Assembly: GCF_900129885.1 (NCBI RefSeq)
Contig: NZ_FQXE01000012.1
Coordinates: forward strand, 62,001-126,000
Length of the DNA: 64,000 bases
DNA from: Pollutimonas bauzanensis
GTDB taxonomy: Bacteria > Pseudomonadota > Gammaproteobacteria > Burkholderiales > Burkholderiaceae_B
Direction: 5' to 3'
The position numbers were made by a program, and so were the translations under genes. The notes below the pieces were generated by a model. The model was given only the letters and a program-made list of their open reading frames with translations. It was not told where the DNA came from and did not search any database. The stretch's first letter is position 1; every line of letters starts with the position of its first letter. Positions 19,242-27,792 of this stretch are shown here, piece after piece.

Positions 19242-19658
19242 TTATTGGCCTATCGACAAGGTACGCATCATCAGGCTCTTGGCCGTATTGATGACTTCCA
19301 CATTGGCCTGGTAGGACCGCGAAGCCGAGATCATGTTGACGGTCTCCGCCACCACGTCCACATTGGGCATCGTCACATAGCCGTCGGCATTGGCTAGCGG
19401 GTTCTTCGGGTCGTACTGCAGGCGCGCGGGCGCGCTGCTTTCCACGACCCCCGCCACCTTCACGCCGCCCACCGACTGCGAATACGCCTGGCCCGGAGCC
19501 GGATTCATCTGGAATATCACCTGGCGGGCGCGATACGGCTGGCTATCCGGGCCGGCAACGCTATCGGCATTGGCCAGATTGCTTGCCGTCACGTTCATGC
19601 GCTGGGACTGCGCCGTAAGCGCCGAGCCGGCAATCTCGAAAATACTCATCGTGGACAT
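19242..19658 (-). CDS. flgC: FlgC, proximal rod protein
   Basis: A 138-residue rod protein. [20 protein letters not shown] with NLANADSV at the N-terminus and [20 protein letters not shown] at the C-terminus are diagnostic. It forms part of the proximal rod with FlgB and FlgF. A GGAAA ribosome binding site precedes the ATG. It lies 32 bases after flgB. Confidence 0.97.
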   Translation of the reverse strand: MSTMSIFEIAGSALTAQSQRMNVTASNLANADSVAGPDSQPYRARQVIFQMNPAPGQAYSQSVGGVKVAGVVESSAPARLQYDPKNPLANADGYVTMPNVDVVAETVNMISASRSYQANVEVINTAKSLMMRTLSIGQ

Positions 19659-19690
19659 GGACTTTCCTGTTTATTTATGATGGCCGCGGT

Positions 19691-20098
19691 TTATTGCTGC
19701 AATGCCGCCATCATGGATTTGATGCGCGATGAAATGATGGTCAGGTCGGTCTGGTAATGCATGGTGTTGTCGGCGAACTGCACGCGCTCGACGTCCATGT
19801 CGACCGTATTGCCGTCCATGCTGGGCTGCAGCGGCTGGCGGTACAGCAATGTGGCAGGGTCGGGCGTGACGGCCTTGGCCGGAATGTGCCGCGCCGAGGT
19901 CAGCGCAAGCTGCGTATCGGGCAGGCGCATGGCCTCGCCCATAGCGTCTTTCAAGGCCGAGCTAAAATCAAAGTCGCGCGACTTGTAGTTGGGCGTATCG
20001 GCATTGGCGATATTGGCGGCCAATACTTCCTGCCTATGCTGGCGCAAATTAATCGCTTTTTGATAAAAGCCCAAGTCTTCGCCGATCCGATCGATCAT
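19691..20098 (-). CDS. flgB: FlgB, proximal rod protein
   Basis: A 135-residue rod protein, first gene of the flgBCDEFGHIJKL operon. The core LRQHRQEVLAANIANADTPN followed by YKSRDFDF identifies FlgB. The divergent flgA begins 178 bases away, and the gap holds a candidate FlhDC-type box. The ribosome binding site is weak, but the ATG matches the usual N-terminus. Confidence 0.97.
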   Translation of the reverse strand: MIDRIGEDLGFYQKAINLRQHRQEVLAANIANADTPNYKSRDFDFSSALKDAMGEAMRLPDTQLALTSARHIPAKAVTPDPATLLYRQPLQPSMDGNTVDMDVERVQFADNTMHYQTDLTIISSRIKSMMAALQQ

Positions 20099-20210
20099 CT
20101 GCCATTCACCAGGTAATAATGAGGCCTGCTATGGATGTCCGCAGGCACTGGACCAACATGGCGGGCTCTCCGCTCACATAGCAGCATAGTAATGTGGGGC
20201 CCCATGGCCT

Positions 20211-20240
20211 AAAGTATGAAATAAGCCACTATTTATCATC
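20211..20240. promoter_or_regulatory. Candidate FlhD4C2-type box between flgB and flgA
   Basis: An imperfect inverted repeat with GAAATAAG on one side and CTATTTAT on the other, in the 178-base gap between divergent flgB and flgA. The FlhDC consensus of enterobacteria contains AAATA(A/G)CG half-sites. The match is partial, and the call rests mainly on position and on flhDC being present in the window. Confidence 0.3.
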
Positions 20241-20276
20241 CAATTCCCGGGATGCCGCGACACCGCCTTCTATAGA

Positions 20277-20996
20277 ATGTGGCCTATGCTCAAGTTTTCC
20301 GCCATCCCTACCCTGCTCGCCGCCGGCCTGCTGGCAGGCGCCGCGTGCGCCGCCCCGGCCGGCGCCGCCCTGCCGGCGCAGGACCCCGCGCAGGTCGCCG
20401 ACGTGGTCGAACGCTTTCTGGCCGGACAGGCCGGCAGCTACCCTGGCGCCGCCCATATTATCGTCGAAGCTCCCCGCATCGACCGGCAGGCCGCCTGCGA
20501 CCAACTGCAGGCTTTCCTGCCCAGCGGCCAGCGGCTGCGGTCGCGGATGACGGTCGGCGTGCGCTGCATGGCGCCCGAGGCCTGGACCAGCTATGTGCAG
20601 GCGAACCTGAGCATCCAGGGTTTTTATTATGTCGCCAACCACAATATTCAGGCCGGCGACACGCTGACGCTCAGCGATCTGACAGGCCGCGAAGGCGATT
20701 TGCTGCGTTTGAACGGCGGGGTGGTGTTCGATCCCAGTCAGGCCATAGGCTACATCGCCGCGCAGCGCATTCCGGCGGGCGGCATCGTCAAATCCAGCGC
20801 GCTGCGCAACCCCGATTCCATACAGCGCGGGCAGAAGGTGCGCACTGAAGCGCGCGGCCCGGGTTTCGTGGCGACCGGCGAAGGCCAGGCCATGCAGGGC
20901 GGCGCGCCGGGCACGCAAATACAGGTAAAATCCAGTTCGGGGCAAATCGTGAGCGGGACGGTGCTCAACTCGAATACCGTGCAAGTCATGATGTAA
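20277..20996 (+). CDS. flgA: FlgA, P-ring assembly chaperone
   Basis: A 239-residue periplasmic protein with a signal peptide (cleavage near ACAAPAGA, about residue 25) and a C-terminal SAF/FlgA domain containing ANHNIQAGDTLTLSDLTGRE and AAQRIPAGGIVKSSALRNP. It chaperones FlgI into the P-ring. It is divergent from flgB and followed by flgM and flgN. A downstream ATG at 20286 is an alternative start. Confidence 0.95.
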   Translation: MWPMLKFSAIPTLLAAGLLAGAACAAPAGAALPAQDPAQVADVVERFLAGQAGSYPGAAHIIVEAPRIDRQAACDQLQAFLPSGQRLRSRMTVGVRCMAPEAWTSYVQANLSIQGFYYVANHNIQAGDTLTLSDLTGREGDLLRLNGGVVFDPSQAIGYIAAQRIPAGGIVKSSALRNPDSIQRGQKVRTEARGPGFVATGEGQAMQGGAPGTQIQVKSSSGQIVSGTVLNSNTVQVMM

Positions 20997-21042
20997 CAAG
21001 GCGCGGGCCAGCGCAAGATTCCGTAAAATTGGGCGATAAAGC

Positions 21043-21069
21043 TAAAGTTTCCGGAAGCGCGGCCGTAAA
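21043..21069 (+). promoter_or_regulatory. Sigma-28 (FliA) promoter of flgM
   Basis: The sequence TAAAGTTT, 11 bases, then GCCGTAAA lies here. The class III flagellar consensus is TAAAGTTT-N11-GCCGATAA, so the -35 matches perfectly, the spacing is exact and the -10 differs at two bases. It ends 51 bases before the flgM start, right for a promoter. It lets FliA raise the level of its own anti-sigma factor. Confidence 0.82.
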
Positions 21070-21120
21070 AAGATACACGAAGGCCGTACACTATTTGCCA
21101 GGCTTTACCCGGAGACCCCC

Positions 21121-21411
21121 TTGAAAATCACCTCACCCCCTATAAATAGTCCCGCTAGAAGCAGCGTTGCCGGCTCGCGGACTGACGGCGTGAACAGTGC
21201 AAGCGCGCCGGCGGCCTCCGCGGGCGGCAAGGGCGCCGTCGACCTCAGCGCCACGGCCCGCCATTTATCCAATTTGCAGAACAGCGACAACGATGTCAAT
21301 GTCGCCCGCGTCAACGAAATTCGCGACGCCCTGGCCTCGGGACAGCTGAAAATCGATCCCAGCCGCATCGCCGACGGGCTGATTGCCAGTGTGCGCGATT
21401 TGCTGAAGTAA
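21121..21411 (+). CDS. flgM: FlgM, anti-sigma-28 factor
   Basis: A 96-residue FlgM. The N-terminal half is Ser/Ala/Pro-rich and disordered, and the C-terminal half (VDLSATARHLSNLQNS...VNVARVNEIRDAL...) is the sigma-28 binding part ending SRIADGLIASVRDLLK. It holds FliA inactive until the hook is complete and is then exported. The start is TTG at 21121, supported by a GGAGA ribosome binding site five bases upstream. A near-consensus FliA promoter lies just upstream. Confidence 0.93.
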   Translation: MKITSPPINSPARSSVAGSRTDGVNSASAPAASAGGKGAVDLSATARHLSNLQNSDNDVNVARVNEIRDALASGQLKIDPSRIADGLIASVRDLLK

Positions 21412-21501
21412 GCAAGCGCCGCCTGCGCCCGCAGAAGCGCCGTGGTCCAGTCAGCCGGCTCATGCATCCATAGCGCCGCGCCTAATGAAGATTATTGCCA
21501 T

Positions 21502-21978
21502 ATGAACAACGCCGTCTTGCAATTGCAGAAGTGTCTGGACCATGAAGTGGATCTGATCCAGGGATTTATTTCCGTGCTGGAAGCCGAAGCCCACGCGCTG
21601 ATCGAGGCGGGCGACACCGACGCCTTGAGCGCGTCCACCGAAAACAAAAACCGGTATGCCGACCAGTTGATGTCGGTGGCCGACGAGCGCCAGGGCCTGC
21701 TGGCTCAACTGGGCTACAGCGATGACAGGGCCGGCCTGGACGCGGCCGCGCATGACCACCCCGCGCTGCTGTCGTCCAGCGAGGCCTTGCTGGAAAAGGC
21801 GCGGGCGGCTGCCGAATTGAATGCGTCCAACGGTGTCGTCATCGACACTTTCCTCGCGCATAACCAGCAGGCGCTCGACGCCTTGCGCAGCCTTGCCGGC
21901 GCCAGCAGTCTGTACGATGCCAGCGGCCGCACGCCGCGGGGCGGCAAAGGCGTCTCGAAGAATTTCAAGGCGGGTTGA
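21502..21978 (+). CDS. flgN: FlgN, export chaperone for FlgK/FlgL
   Basis: A largely alpha-helical protein of 158 residues. The segment LQKCLDHEVDLIQGFISVLE followed by ALIEAGDTDALSASTENKNR is typical of FlgN. It keeps FlgK and FlgL monomeric and brings them to the export gate. An in-frame GTG at 21442 would add 20 residues; the ATG at 21502 fits the family better. It follows flgM and converges on flhF. Confidence 0.9.
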   Translation: MNNAVLQLQKCLDHEVDLIQGFISVLEAEAHALIEAGDTDALSASTENKNRYADQLMSVADERQGLLAQLGYSDDRAGLDAAAHDHPALLSSSEALLEKARAAAELNASNGVVIDTFLAHNQQALDALRSLAGASSLYDASGRTPRGGKGVSKNFKAG

Positions 21979-21986
21979 GGGCGGGA

Positions 21987-22001
21987 GGCGGCTTGTCCGC
22001 C
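21987..22001. terminator. Weak hairpin between convergent flgN and flhF
   Basis: GGCGG-cttgt-CCGCC in the 37-base gap between the two convergent genes. It has no clear T-run on either strand, so termination activity is only a possibility suggested by position. Confidence 0.25.
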
Positions 22002-22015
22002 GACATCGTTTCCTG

Positions 22016-24403
22016 CTATGCCGCCACCATCTCTTTCAGCGCAAACAGCTTCAGCAGGGCCGGCATGGCCGCCACCGACGGCAGGCCGGGCTTGCCCGTG
22101 AGGCTGGCGCCCACCTTGCGGCCCAGCTCGGCCTTGGGATCCTGCTTGTATTGCCATGCCGCCATGCCCAGCTGCGCGGCGGCCAACGCCTTCTTTTGCA
22201 ACGACTGCGCATCATCGCGCGCGGCCAATAACTGCCATGCCCGCGCCGCATAACGCAATCCTTGCCTGGCTTCCGAGCGCGCCACCAGCCAGGCGGCCAG
22301 CGCCTCGGACGCGACCGTCAGATCAAACATATTGCTCAGGCCATGCAAAGTCTTTACCGTTGCGCCATCCGCGCGATTCACGATACGCACGGAAATCAAC
22401 TGCAGCATCAGCGTATCCTGCTGCCTCGCAACGACTTCGACCGTCGCGCTGGCCATCCACAACACCACGTCCTCGGCCGCCAGGCCGGCGACTTCAGCCA
22501 AGGCCTCGGCATAGGCCGGTTTGACCACAGGGCGGTGGTTCAGCGTCTTGGCAAGCGCGCCGACCGTCGTCGCGCAGGAATCGAACTCGATGCGGGTAGT
22601 GGCCGCGCATTGCGCCAGCCATGCCACGTCCAGCTCGGATATCCTGCGCCACAAGGCCTGGCTGCCGCCTTCGAACAAATGGACCAAAGGCAGCCTGGAC
22701 TGATGCTCCTCCAGCCATTGAATCTGCCGGAGCAAGGCCTCGCCGGCCGTCGGGGCCGCCTGGGCGCTTGCGCCGCAGGAAGACTGCCAGCCATCGGCGA
22801 AGCTCAAGTGCTGCACCGGCGAAGTCAAGGCCACGGCATTGTCGGCAAACAACAGGCTGGCCCGCATATGCCCGCGACCATCGGCCGCGGATTTCAGCGC
22901 CACCTGGTCGTGCATCGCCAATACGTGCTTATAGCCCTTGTCTGACAAATCGCTCTGGGCGGTGCGCAGCATGTGGTCGATGGTAGCGGCAAGCGAAGCC
23001 TCATCCTGCTTTGCCGCCGTATAGCCGCGCCACAGATCGTAAGCCTCGGAACTGGCCGTTTGATCATCCACATAGGCGCAGGCCGCATCCAGGTCCTGCA
23101 TGGACAAGCCGGCGCCGGCTTCGGGAGCCATCGACAGCAGGCCCGGCAGCAGGCGCTTGCGCCGGCTTTCAGCCGCGGCCGCCAGGGTGTCGTCCTGCGG
23201 GGCCTTGGACAGCGACATCAGCGCCGCGAAATCCGCCTCGGTGGGCGCATACAGCGCGCGGCTCTGCTGATTGTGCACCAGGGCCTGGTCGACCAGTTCC
23301 GCGGCCGGCAAAAAGACCAGGTTCTCCGGCACTTTCTGGCCGTTGGATACATAGTGGATGGGCAACTGATAGCGTATGGCCGTATCCAGCGCCGCGCCCA
23401 GGCGGCTGGCTTCGTCGACCTTGGTGATGATGCAGCCTTTCAAGGGCGAGCCGCCGTCGTTGCAATACGTGCGGGCCACTTCATCGAGCGTATCGCCATG
23501 GCTGGACGCATTCAGCACCAGCAGCCGGTTCACCTGCCGCCCCGCGCCGGCCAGCATGGCCGCCTGCTCGGAGATATAGCGGTCGCGCTGGCTGATGCCC
23601 ACATTGTCGACAAGTATGGTCTGATCGGCGCGTATCCCCTGCATGACCTGCCGCAGCTCGACGACATCCTGCACGACATGCACGGGCACGCGCATGATCT
23701 CGCCGTAGATTTTCAACTGCTCGTGCGCGCCGATACGGTAGGTGTCGGTGGTCAGCAGCACCAGGCTATCGGGGCCGGCGCGCTTTACGCAGCGCGCCGC
23801 AAGCTTGGCGATGGTGGTGGTTTTCCCCACGCCGGTGGGGCCTACCAGTGCCAGCGCCAGGCCCGGCGCCCACAATTCGTCTTCGCTGGCCAGCACCGGC
23901 AAATGCGTCGTCAGCTCGTTGCGCGCCCACTGGAAAGCCGCCTTTGCGGACAGATGTTCGGGCAGGCGCTTGAGCATGGCGCGCAGCAGCGCGGTGCTGA
24001 ATCCATAGCCCAGCAGGGTCTGGAACAGCGAGACCGCCTGCGGCGCCTTGCGCAGCTGATTGCCCCACAGCAATTCGTCGATACGGGTTTCCAGCGCGCC
24101 GCGCATCGCGCCTATGGCGCTCATGACGTCCGTGCCGGGTTCCGGCGCGGCCAGGCCCGCGGGCGCCGGCTGAGCCGCATGCTGCACGCGTGGCGCCGCC
24201 GGCCTGGCGCCGGGCGCGGCGGGGAAGCCGTCGGGCATGGCGGGCAGGCCCGCGGCCGGAACGGACGTCGGGTCGGTGGCGAGGATCTCCACGCCGCCAT
24301 TGACGCGCCGATTCGACACGATCAGGGCGTCGGGCCCCAGTGCCAGGCGCACCTGCCGCAATGCTTCGCGATTGGTGCTGCCAAAAAATCGGCTTATATT
24401 CAC
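22016..24403 (-). CDS. flhF: FlhF, SRP-type GTPase with a long C-terminal extension
   Basis: Residues 1-45 match the FlhF N-terminus (NISRFFGSTNREALRQVRLA). A Pro/Ala linker is followed by the SRP GTPase domain (about 120-385) with P-loop VGPTGVGKTTT (187-197), TTDTYRIGAHEQLKIYGEI, G3-like LVDNVGISQRD (DNVG where DTVG/DTAG is usual) and TKVD (328-331). FlhF helps place and assemble the flagellar export apparatus. Most FlhF proteins end near residue 400-450; this one continues to 795. The C-terminal 400 residues match no domain I can name. It overlaps flhA by 4 bases (ATGA). No flhG follows. Confidence 0.95.
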   Translation of the reverse strand: MNISRFFGSTNREALRQVRLALGPDALIVSNRRVNGGVEILATDPTSVPAAGLPAMPDGFPAAPGARPAAPRVQHAAQPAPAGLAAPEPGTDVMSAIGAMRGALETRIDELLWGNQLRKAPQAVSLFQTLLGYGFSTALLRAMLKRLPEHLSAKAAFQWARNELTTHLPVLASEDELWAPGLALALVGPTGVGKTTTIAKLAARCVKRAGPDSLVLLTTDTYRIGAHEQLKIYGEIMRVPVHVVQDVVELRQVMQGIRADQTILVDNVGISQRDRYISEQAAMLAGAGRQVNRLLVLNASSHGDTLDEVARTYCNDGGSPLKGCIITKVDEASRLGAALDTAIRYQLPIHYVSNGQKVPENLVFLPAAELVDQALVHNQQSRALYAPTEADFAALMSLSKAPQDDTLAAAAESRRKRLLPGLLSMAPEAGAGLSMQDLDAACAYVDDQTASSEAYDLWRGYTAAKQDEASLAATIDHMLRTAQSDLSDKGYKHVLAMHDQVALKSAADGRGHMRASLLFADNAVALTSPVQHLSFADGWQSSCGASAQAAPTAGEALLRQIQWLEEHQSRLPLVHLFEGGSQALWRRISELDVAWLAQCAATTRIEFDSCATTVGALAKTLNHRPVVKPAYAEALAEVAGLAAEDVVLWMASATVEVVARQQDTLMLQLISVRIVNRADGATVKTLHGLSNMFDLTVASEALAAWLVARSEARQGLRYAARAWQLLAARDDAQSLQKKALAAAQLGMAAWQYKQDPKAELGRKVGASLTGKPGLPSVAAMPALLKLFALKEMVAA

Positions 24404-26514
24404 GCCGCGGCCCCTCCTATTACAGCTGTTACGCGCAAGATGCGCTCATCGGGTATTTCAGCATTGGAAAGCACGCCGATCTGCGGGAAGTGGTGCCGCA
24501 AGAACCGGGACAAGGAAGCCCGCAGCATCGGCGGCACCACCAGCACGGTCGCATCGCCATTGGCTTCCTGGATCTGCACGGCCCGCTGAGCGTCATTCAG
24601 GACGCTTTCGGCCAGGCCGGGCTCCAGCGCGCCGCTGGTGCTCAAGGCCTGCGTCAATACCCGTTCAAGCCTGGGTTCCAGGCCGATGACGCGCAGCTCG
24701 GTATCCCCTGGGAACCATTGCTGGGTAATCGCGCGGCCCAGGCCCACCCGGGTAAAGGCCAGCAGTTCGCTGGCGTCGGGACCCGTGCCGCCGGGATTCA
24801 GCGCGGCCAGGCGCGGGGCGTGCTCGGACAAGGTTTCGATTATGCTGCGCATATCGCGTATGGGCACTTCCTCGGCAAGCAGGCCGCGCAGCAGCTTCTG
24901 CAAAAGCGTGAGGCTGACCGTCTTGGGCACCAGGTCTTCGACCAGCTTGGGCGCTTCGCGGCCCACATGGTCGAGCAGCGCCTGGACTTCCTGGCGGCCC
25001 AGCAACTGGCCGCCATAGCGATGCATCAGGTGATTCAGGTGCGTGGCGATGACGGTGCCCGCGTCGACCACGGTGTAGCCGGCGATCTGCGCCTGCTCGC
25101 GCAAGGCCACGTCTATCCACACCGCGGGCAGCCCGAAGGCCGGATCGGTGGTGATCGTGCCGGGCAGCTTCATGGTGACGCCGCCCGGGTCTATGGCCAG
25201 CCACTGCCCCGGGGTGGCCACGCCGCGGCCCACTTCCACGCCCGAGAGCAGAATGCGGTAATCATTGGGCTTGAGCTCCAGATTGTCGCGGATATGCACG
25301 ACCGGCGGCAGGAAGCCCACGTCCTGCGCGAATTTCTTGCGCAGGCTGCGGATACGGTGCAGCAATTCCCCGTTCTGCGCATGATCCACCAGGGATATCA
25401 GGCGATAGCCCACTTCCAGGCCCAGGGGATCGACCAGGGCCACGTCCTCCCAGGTCGCCTCGGCGGCGGCCGCCTCGACGGCCGCCTGGACTTTCTGCGG
25501 CTCCTGGGCCTGAGCGGCTTTTTCAGCCTGCTGGCGCTTGAGCACTATCCAGCCGCCGCCGGCCAGCGCCGCCGCCAGCAACAGGAAGGCGACGTGCGGC
25601 ATATTGGGGATGAGCCCCATGGCGGCCATGATGCCGGCCGTGATGAACAGCACATTCGGATTGGCGAACAGCTGGCTGACCATTTGCTGGCCGACATCCT
25701 GGTCGGTCGCCACGCGCGACACCACCACGCCGGCGGCGGTCGATATCACCAGCGCGGGGATCTGCGCCACCAGGCCGTCGCCTATGGTAAGCAGGGTATA
25801 CACCCGGCCGGCTTCGCCGAAGGCCAGATCGTGCTGTCCCACCCCGATGATCAGGCCGCCGATGATGTTGATGATCATGATCAGCAGGCCCGCCACGGCA
25901 TCGCCGCGCACGAATTTGCTGGCGCCATCCATGGAGCCGTAGAACTCGGCTTCCTGCGCGACTTCCAGGCGCCGGCGGCGGGCTTCTTCCTCGCCCACCA
26001 GGCCGGCGTTCAGGTCGGCGTCGATCGCCATCTGCTTGCCCGGCATGGCGTCCAGCGTAAAGCGCGCGCCCACTTCGGCGATACGCCCGGCGCCTTTGGT
26101 GATCACCACGAAGTTGATGATGACCAGGATCACGAACACGATGATGCCGACGGTGAAATTGCCGCCGACCAGGAAGTGGCCGAAAGCCTCGATGACCTGG
26201 CCCGCCGCGTCGGGGCCTTTGTGGCCATGCAGCAGCACGACCCGGGTCGATGCCACGTTCAGCGACAGGCGCAGCAGCGTCGCGAACAGCAGCACCGCCG
26301 GAAAGGCGGCAAAGTCCAGCGGCTTCTTGGTGAACATGGCCACCAGCAATATCATCACCGACAGCGAGATATTGAAAGTGAACAGCAAATCCAGGATGAA
26401 TGGCGGCAGCGGCAGGATCATCATGCCGAGCACCATGAGGATCAGCACCGGGCCGGCCATCAAGCGGGCATGCTGCGCGCCGTTGTTTTTGAGTAAAGCT
26501 AGAAAACTGTTCAT
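24400..26514 (-). CDS. flhA: FlhA, flagellar type III export ring protein
   Basis: A 704-residue protein with eight predicted membrane helices in the first half and the family signature around GVRFTLDAMPGKQMAIDADL-type sequence (VGARFTLDAMPGKQMAIDAD, then LNAGLVGEEEARRRR). The C-terminal cytoplasmic half forms the nonameric ring that docks chaperone-substrate complexes. Its start overlaps the flhB stop (TAATG) and its stop overlaps flhF (ATGA), so flhB-flhA-flhF are translationally coupled. Confidence 0.98.
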   Translation of the reverse strand: MNSFLALLKNNGAQHARLMAGPVLILMVLGMMILPLPPFILDLLFTFNISLSVMILLVAMFTKKPLDFAAFPAVLLFATLLRLSLNVASTRVVLLHGHKGPDAAGQVIEAFGHFLVGGNFTVGIIVFVILVIINFVVITKGAGRIAEVGARFTLDAMPGKQMAIDADLNAGLVGEEEARRRRLEVAQEAEFYGSMDGASKFVRGDAVAGLLIMIINIIGGLIIGVGQHDLAFGEAGRVYTLLTIGDGLVAQIPALVISTAAGVVVSRVATDQDVGQQMVSQLFANPNVLFITAGIMAAMGLIPNMPHVAFLLLAAALAGGGWIVLKRQQAEKAAQAQEPQKVQAAVEAAAAEATWEDVALVDPLGLEVGYRLISLVDHAQNGELLHRIRSLRKKFAQDVGFLPPVVHIRDNLELKPNDYRILLSGVEVGRGVATPGQWLAIDPGGVTMKLPGTITTDPAFGLPAVWIDVALREQAQIAGYTVVDAGTVIATHLNHLMHRYGGQLLGRQEVQALLDHVGREAPKLVEDLVPKTVSLTLLQKLLRGLLAEEVPIRDMRSIIETLSEHAPRLAALNPGGTGPDASELLAFTRVGLGRAITQQWFPGDTELRVIGLEPRLERVLTQALSTSGALEPGLAESVLNDAQRAVQIQEANGDATVLVVPPMLRASLSRFLRHHFPQIGVLSNAEIPDERILRVTAVIGGAAA

Positions 26515-27671
26515 TATGCGTTTGTCGCAACCTTATGTTTGCCCTCGGGATCCAGCTCTGGCGGGACCGCCAAGCGGGAAGGCTTCTGCGGTTCGCTCCC
26601 CGTTCCCATATTCCAGCTGCGCAATTGAAACACCCATGCCAGCACTTCGGCCACGGCCGAATACAGCTCGGCCGGAATTTCGTGGCCCAGTTCCACGTTG
26701 TGGTACAGGGCGCGCGCCAGGGGCGGCGCGCTAAGCATGGGTATCTTGTGTTCCGCCGCGATACTGCGCACCCTGGCCGCCACCAGGCCGGAACCTTTGG
26801 CCACCACCCGCGGCGCCCCGCCCTGCCCGTCCTTGTATGCCAGGGCCACCGCGTAATGCGTCGGGTTGGTGACGATGACGTCGGCGTTCGGCACTTCGGC
26901 CATCATGCGCCGGCGCGACATGGCGCGCTGTTGCTGGCGTATGCGCCCCTTAACATGGGGATCGCCGTCGCTTTCCTTGTGCTCCTGCTTGACGTCCTGC
27001 TTGGACATGCGCATTTTCTTGAAATGGCTGAACAGTTGCCAGGGCGCATCGATTATCACGATCAGGAACAAGGCCGACACAATCAGGGAACAGCACAGGG
27101 CCACCAGGCCCAGGCCCGCCGCCAGGGCTTCGGTGGGCGTGGCATGCATCAGCGACAGCATCTGGTCGCGATAATGCCAGATGACCATGCCGCCCACGGT
27201 GCCTATCACTCCCGCCTTGGCCAGCGTCTTGATGAGCTCCACAACGGTCTGGGCGGAAAACATCCGCTTCACGCCCTTGAGCACGTTGAGCCTTTCGAAC
27301 TTGGGCTCCAGCGCCTTGGTGGAAAACATGAAGCCGCCCAGCAGCGCGGATGAAAAAATCGCCACCGCCACCAGCAGGGTGAATAGCGGCGCCAGGAGCA
27401 ACAGGGCCTGCAAGGCCGAATTGCCCGCCACCGACAGCATCACGTTCGTGTCCTGCCCGACACGCAAATCAAACCACAAGCCGGCGCGCAGGACGCCGTC
27501 CAGGCCCTGGTAGATGCGCGCGCCGCCGAACCATAGCATCGCCACGCCAGCCGCCAACAACAGAAAAGTGTTGAGCTCGCGTGAACGTACGACCTGGCCT
27601 TCTTCCCGCGCCTTTTCCTGGCGCCGCGGAGAGGCGGGTTCGGTTTTTTCGAGGTCGCTGTCCTCTGCCAT
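26514..27671 (-). CDS. flhB: FlhB, flagellar export switch protein
   Basis: A 385-residue protein with an N-terminal EKTEPASPRRQEKAREEGQV, four membrane helices and a cytoplasmic domain with the self-cleavage motif NPTH at residues 269-272, the same position as in Salmonella. Cleavage there lets FliK change export specificity. First gene of flhB-flhA-flhF. The ATG has only a weak ribosome binding site. Confidence 0.98.
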   Translation of the reverse strand: MAEDSDLEKTEPASPRRQEKAREEGQVVRSRELNTFLLLAAGVAMLWFGGARIYQGLDGVLRAGLWFDLRVGQDTNVMLSVAGNSALQALLLLAPLFTLLVAVAIFSSALLGGFMFSTKALEPKFERLNVLKGVKRMFSAQTVVELIKTLAKAGVIGTVGGMVIWHYRDQMLSLMHATPTEALAAGLGLVALCCSLIVSALFLIVIIDAPWQLFSHFKKMRMSKQDVKQEHKESDGDPHVKGRIRQQQRAMSRRRMMAEVPNADVIVTNPTHYAVALAYKDGQGGAPRVVAKGSGLVAARVRSIAAEHKIPMLSAPPLARALYHNVELGHEIPAELYSAVAEVLAWVFQLRSWNMGTGSEPQKPSRLAVPPELDPEGKHKVATNA

Positions 27672-27792
27672 TCAATCTATAAAAAACGCGGTGGGTACGG
27701 AGAAATTCGATCAGACACGATTCTAGACGACCCCTGCGCAAGCGAATGGCCGAGCAAGCCCACTAAATGCGCTCAATTCGCGCGCCTGCGGG

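Noticed and set aside
20099-20276. A GG-N10-GC sigma-54-like pattern upstream of flgB on the - strand
   Set aside because: Only the GG and GC pairs match; the rest of the -24/-12 consensus is missing, and an FlhDC-type hierarchy is expected here.
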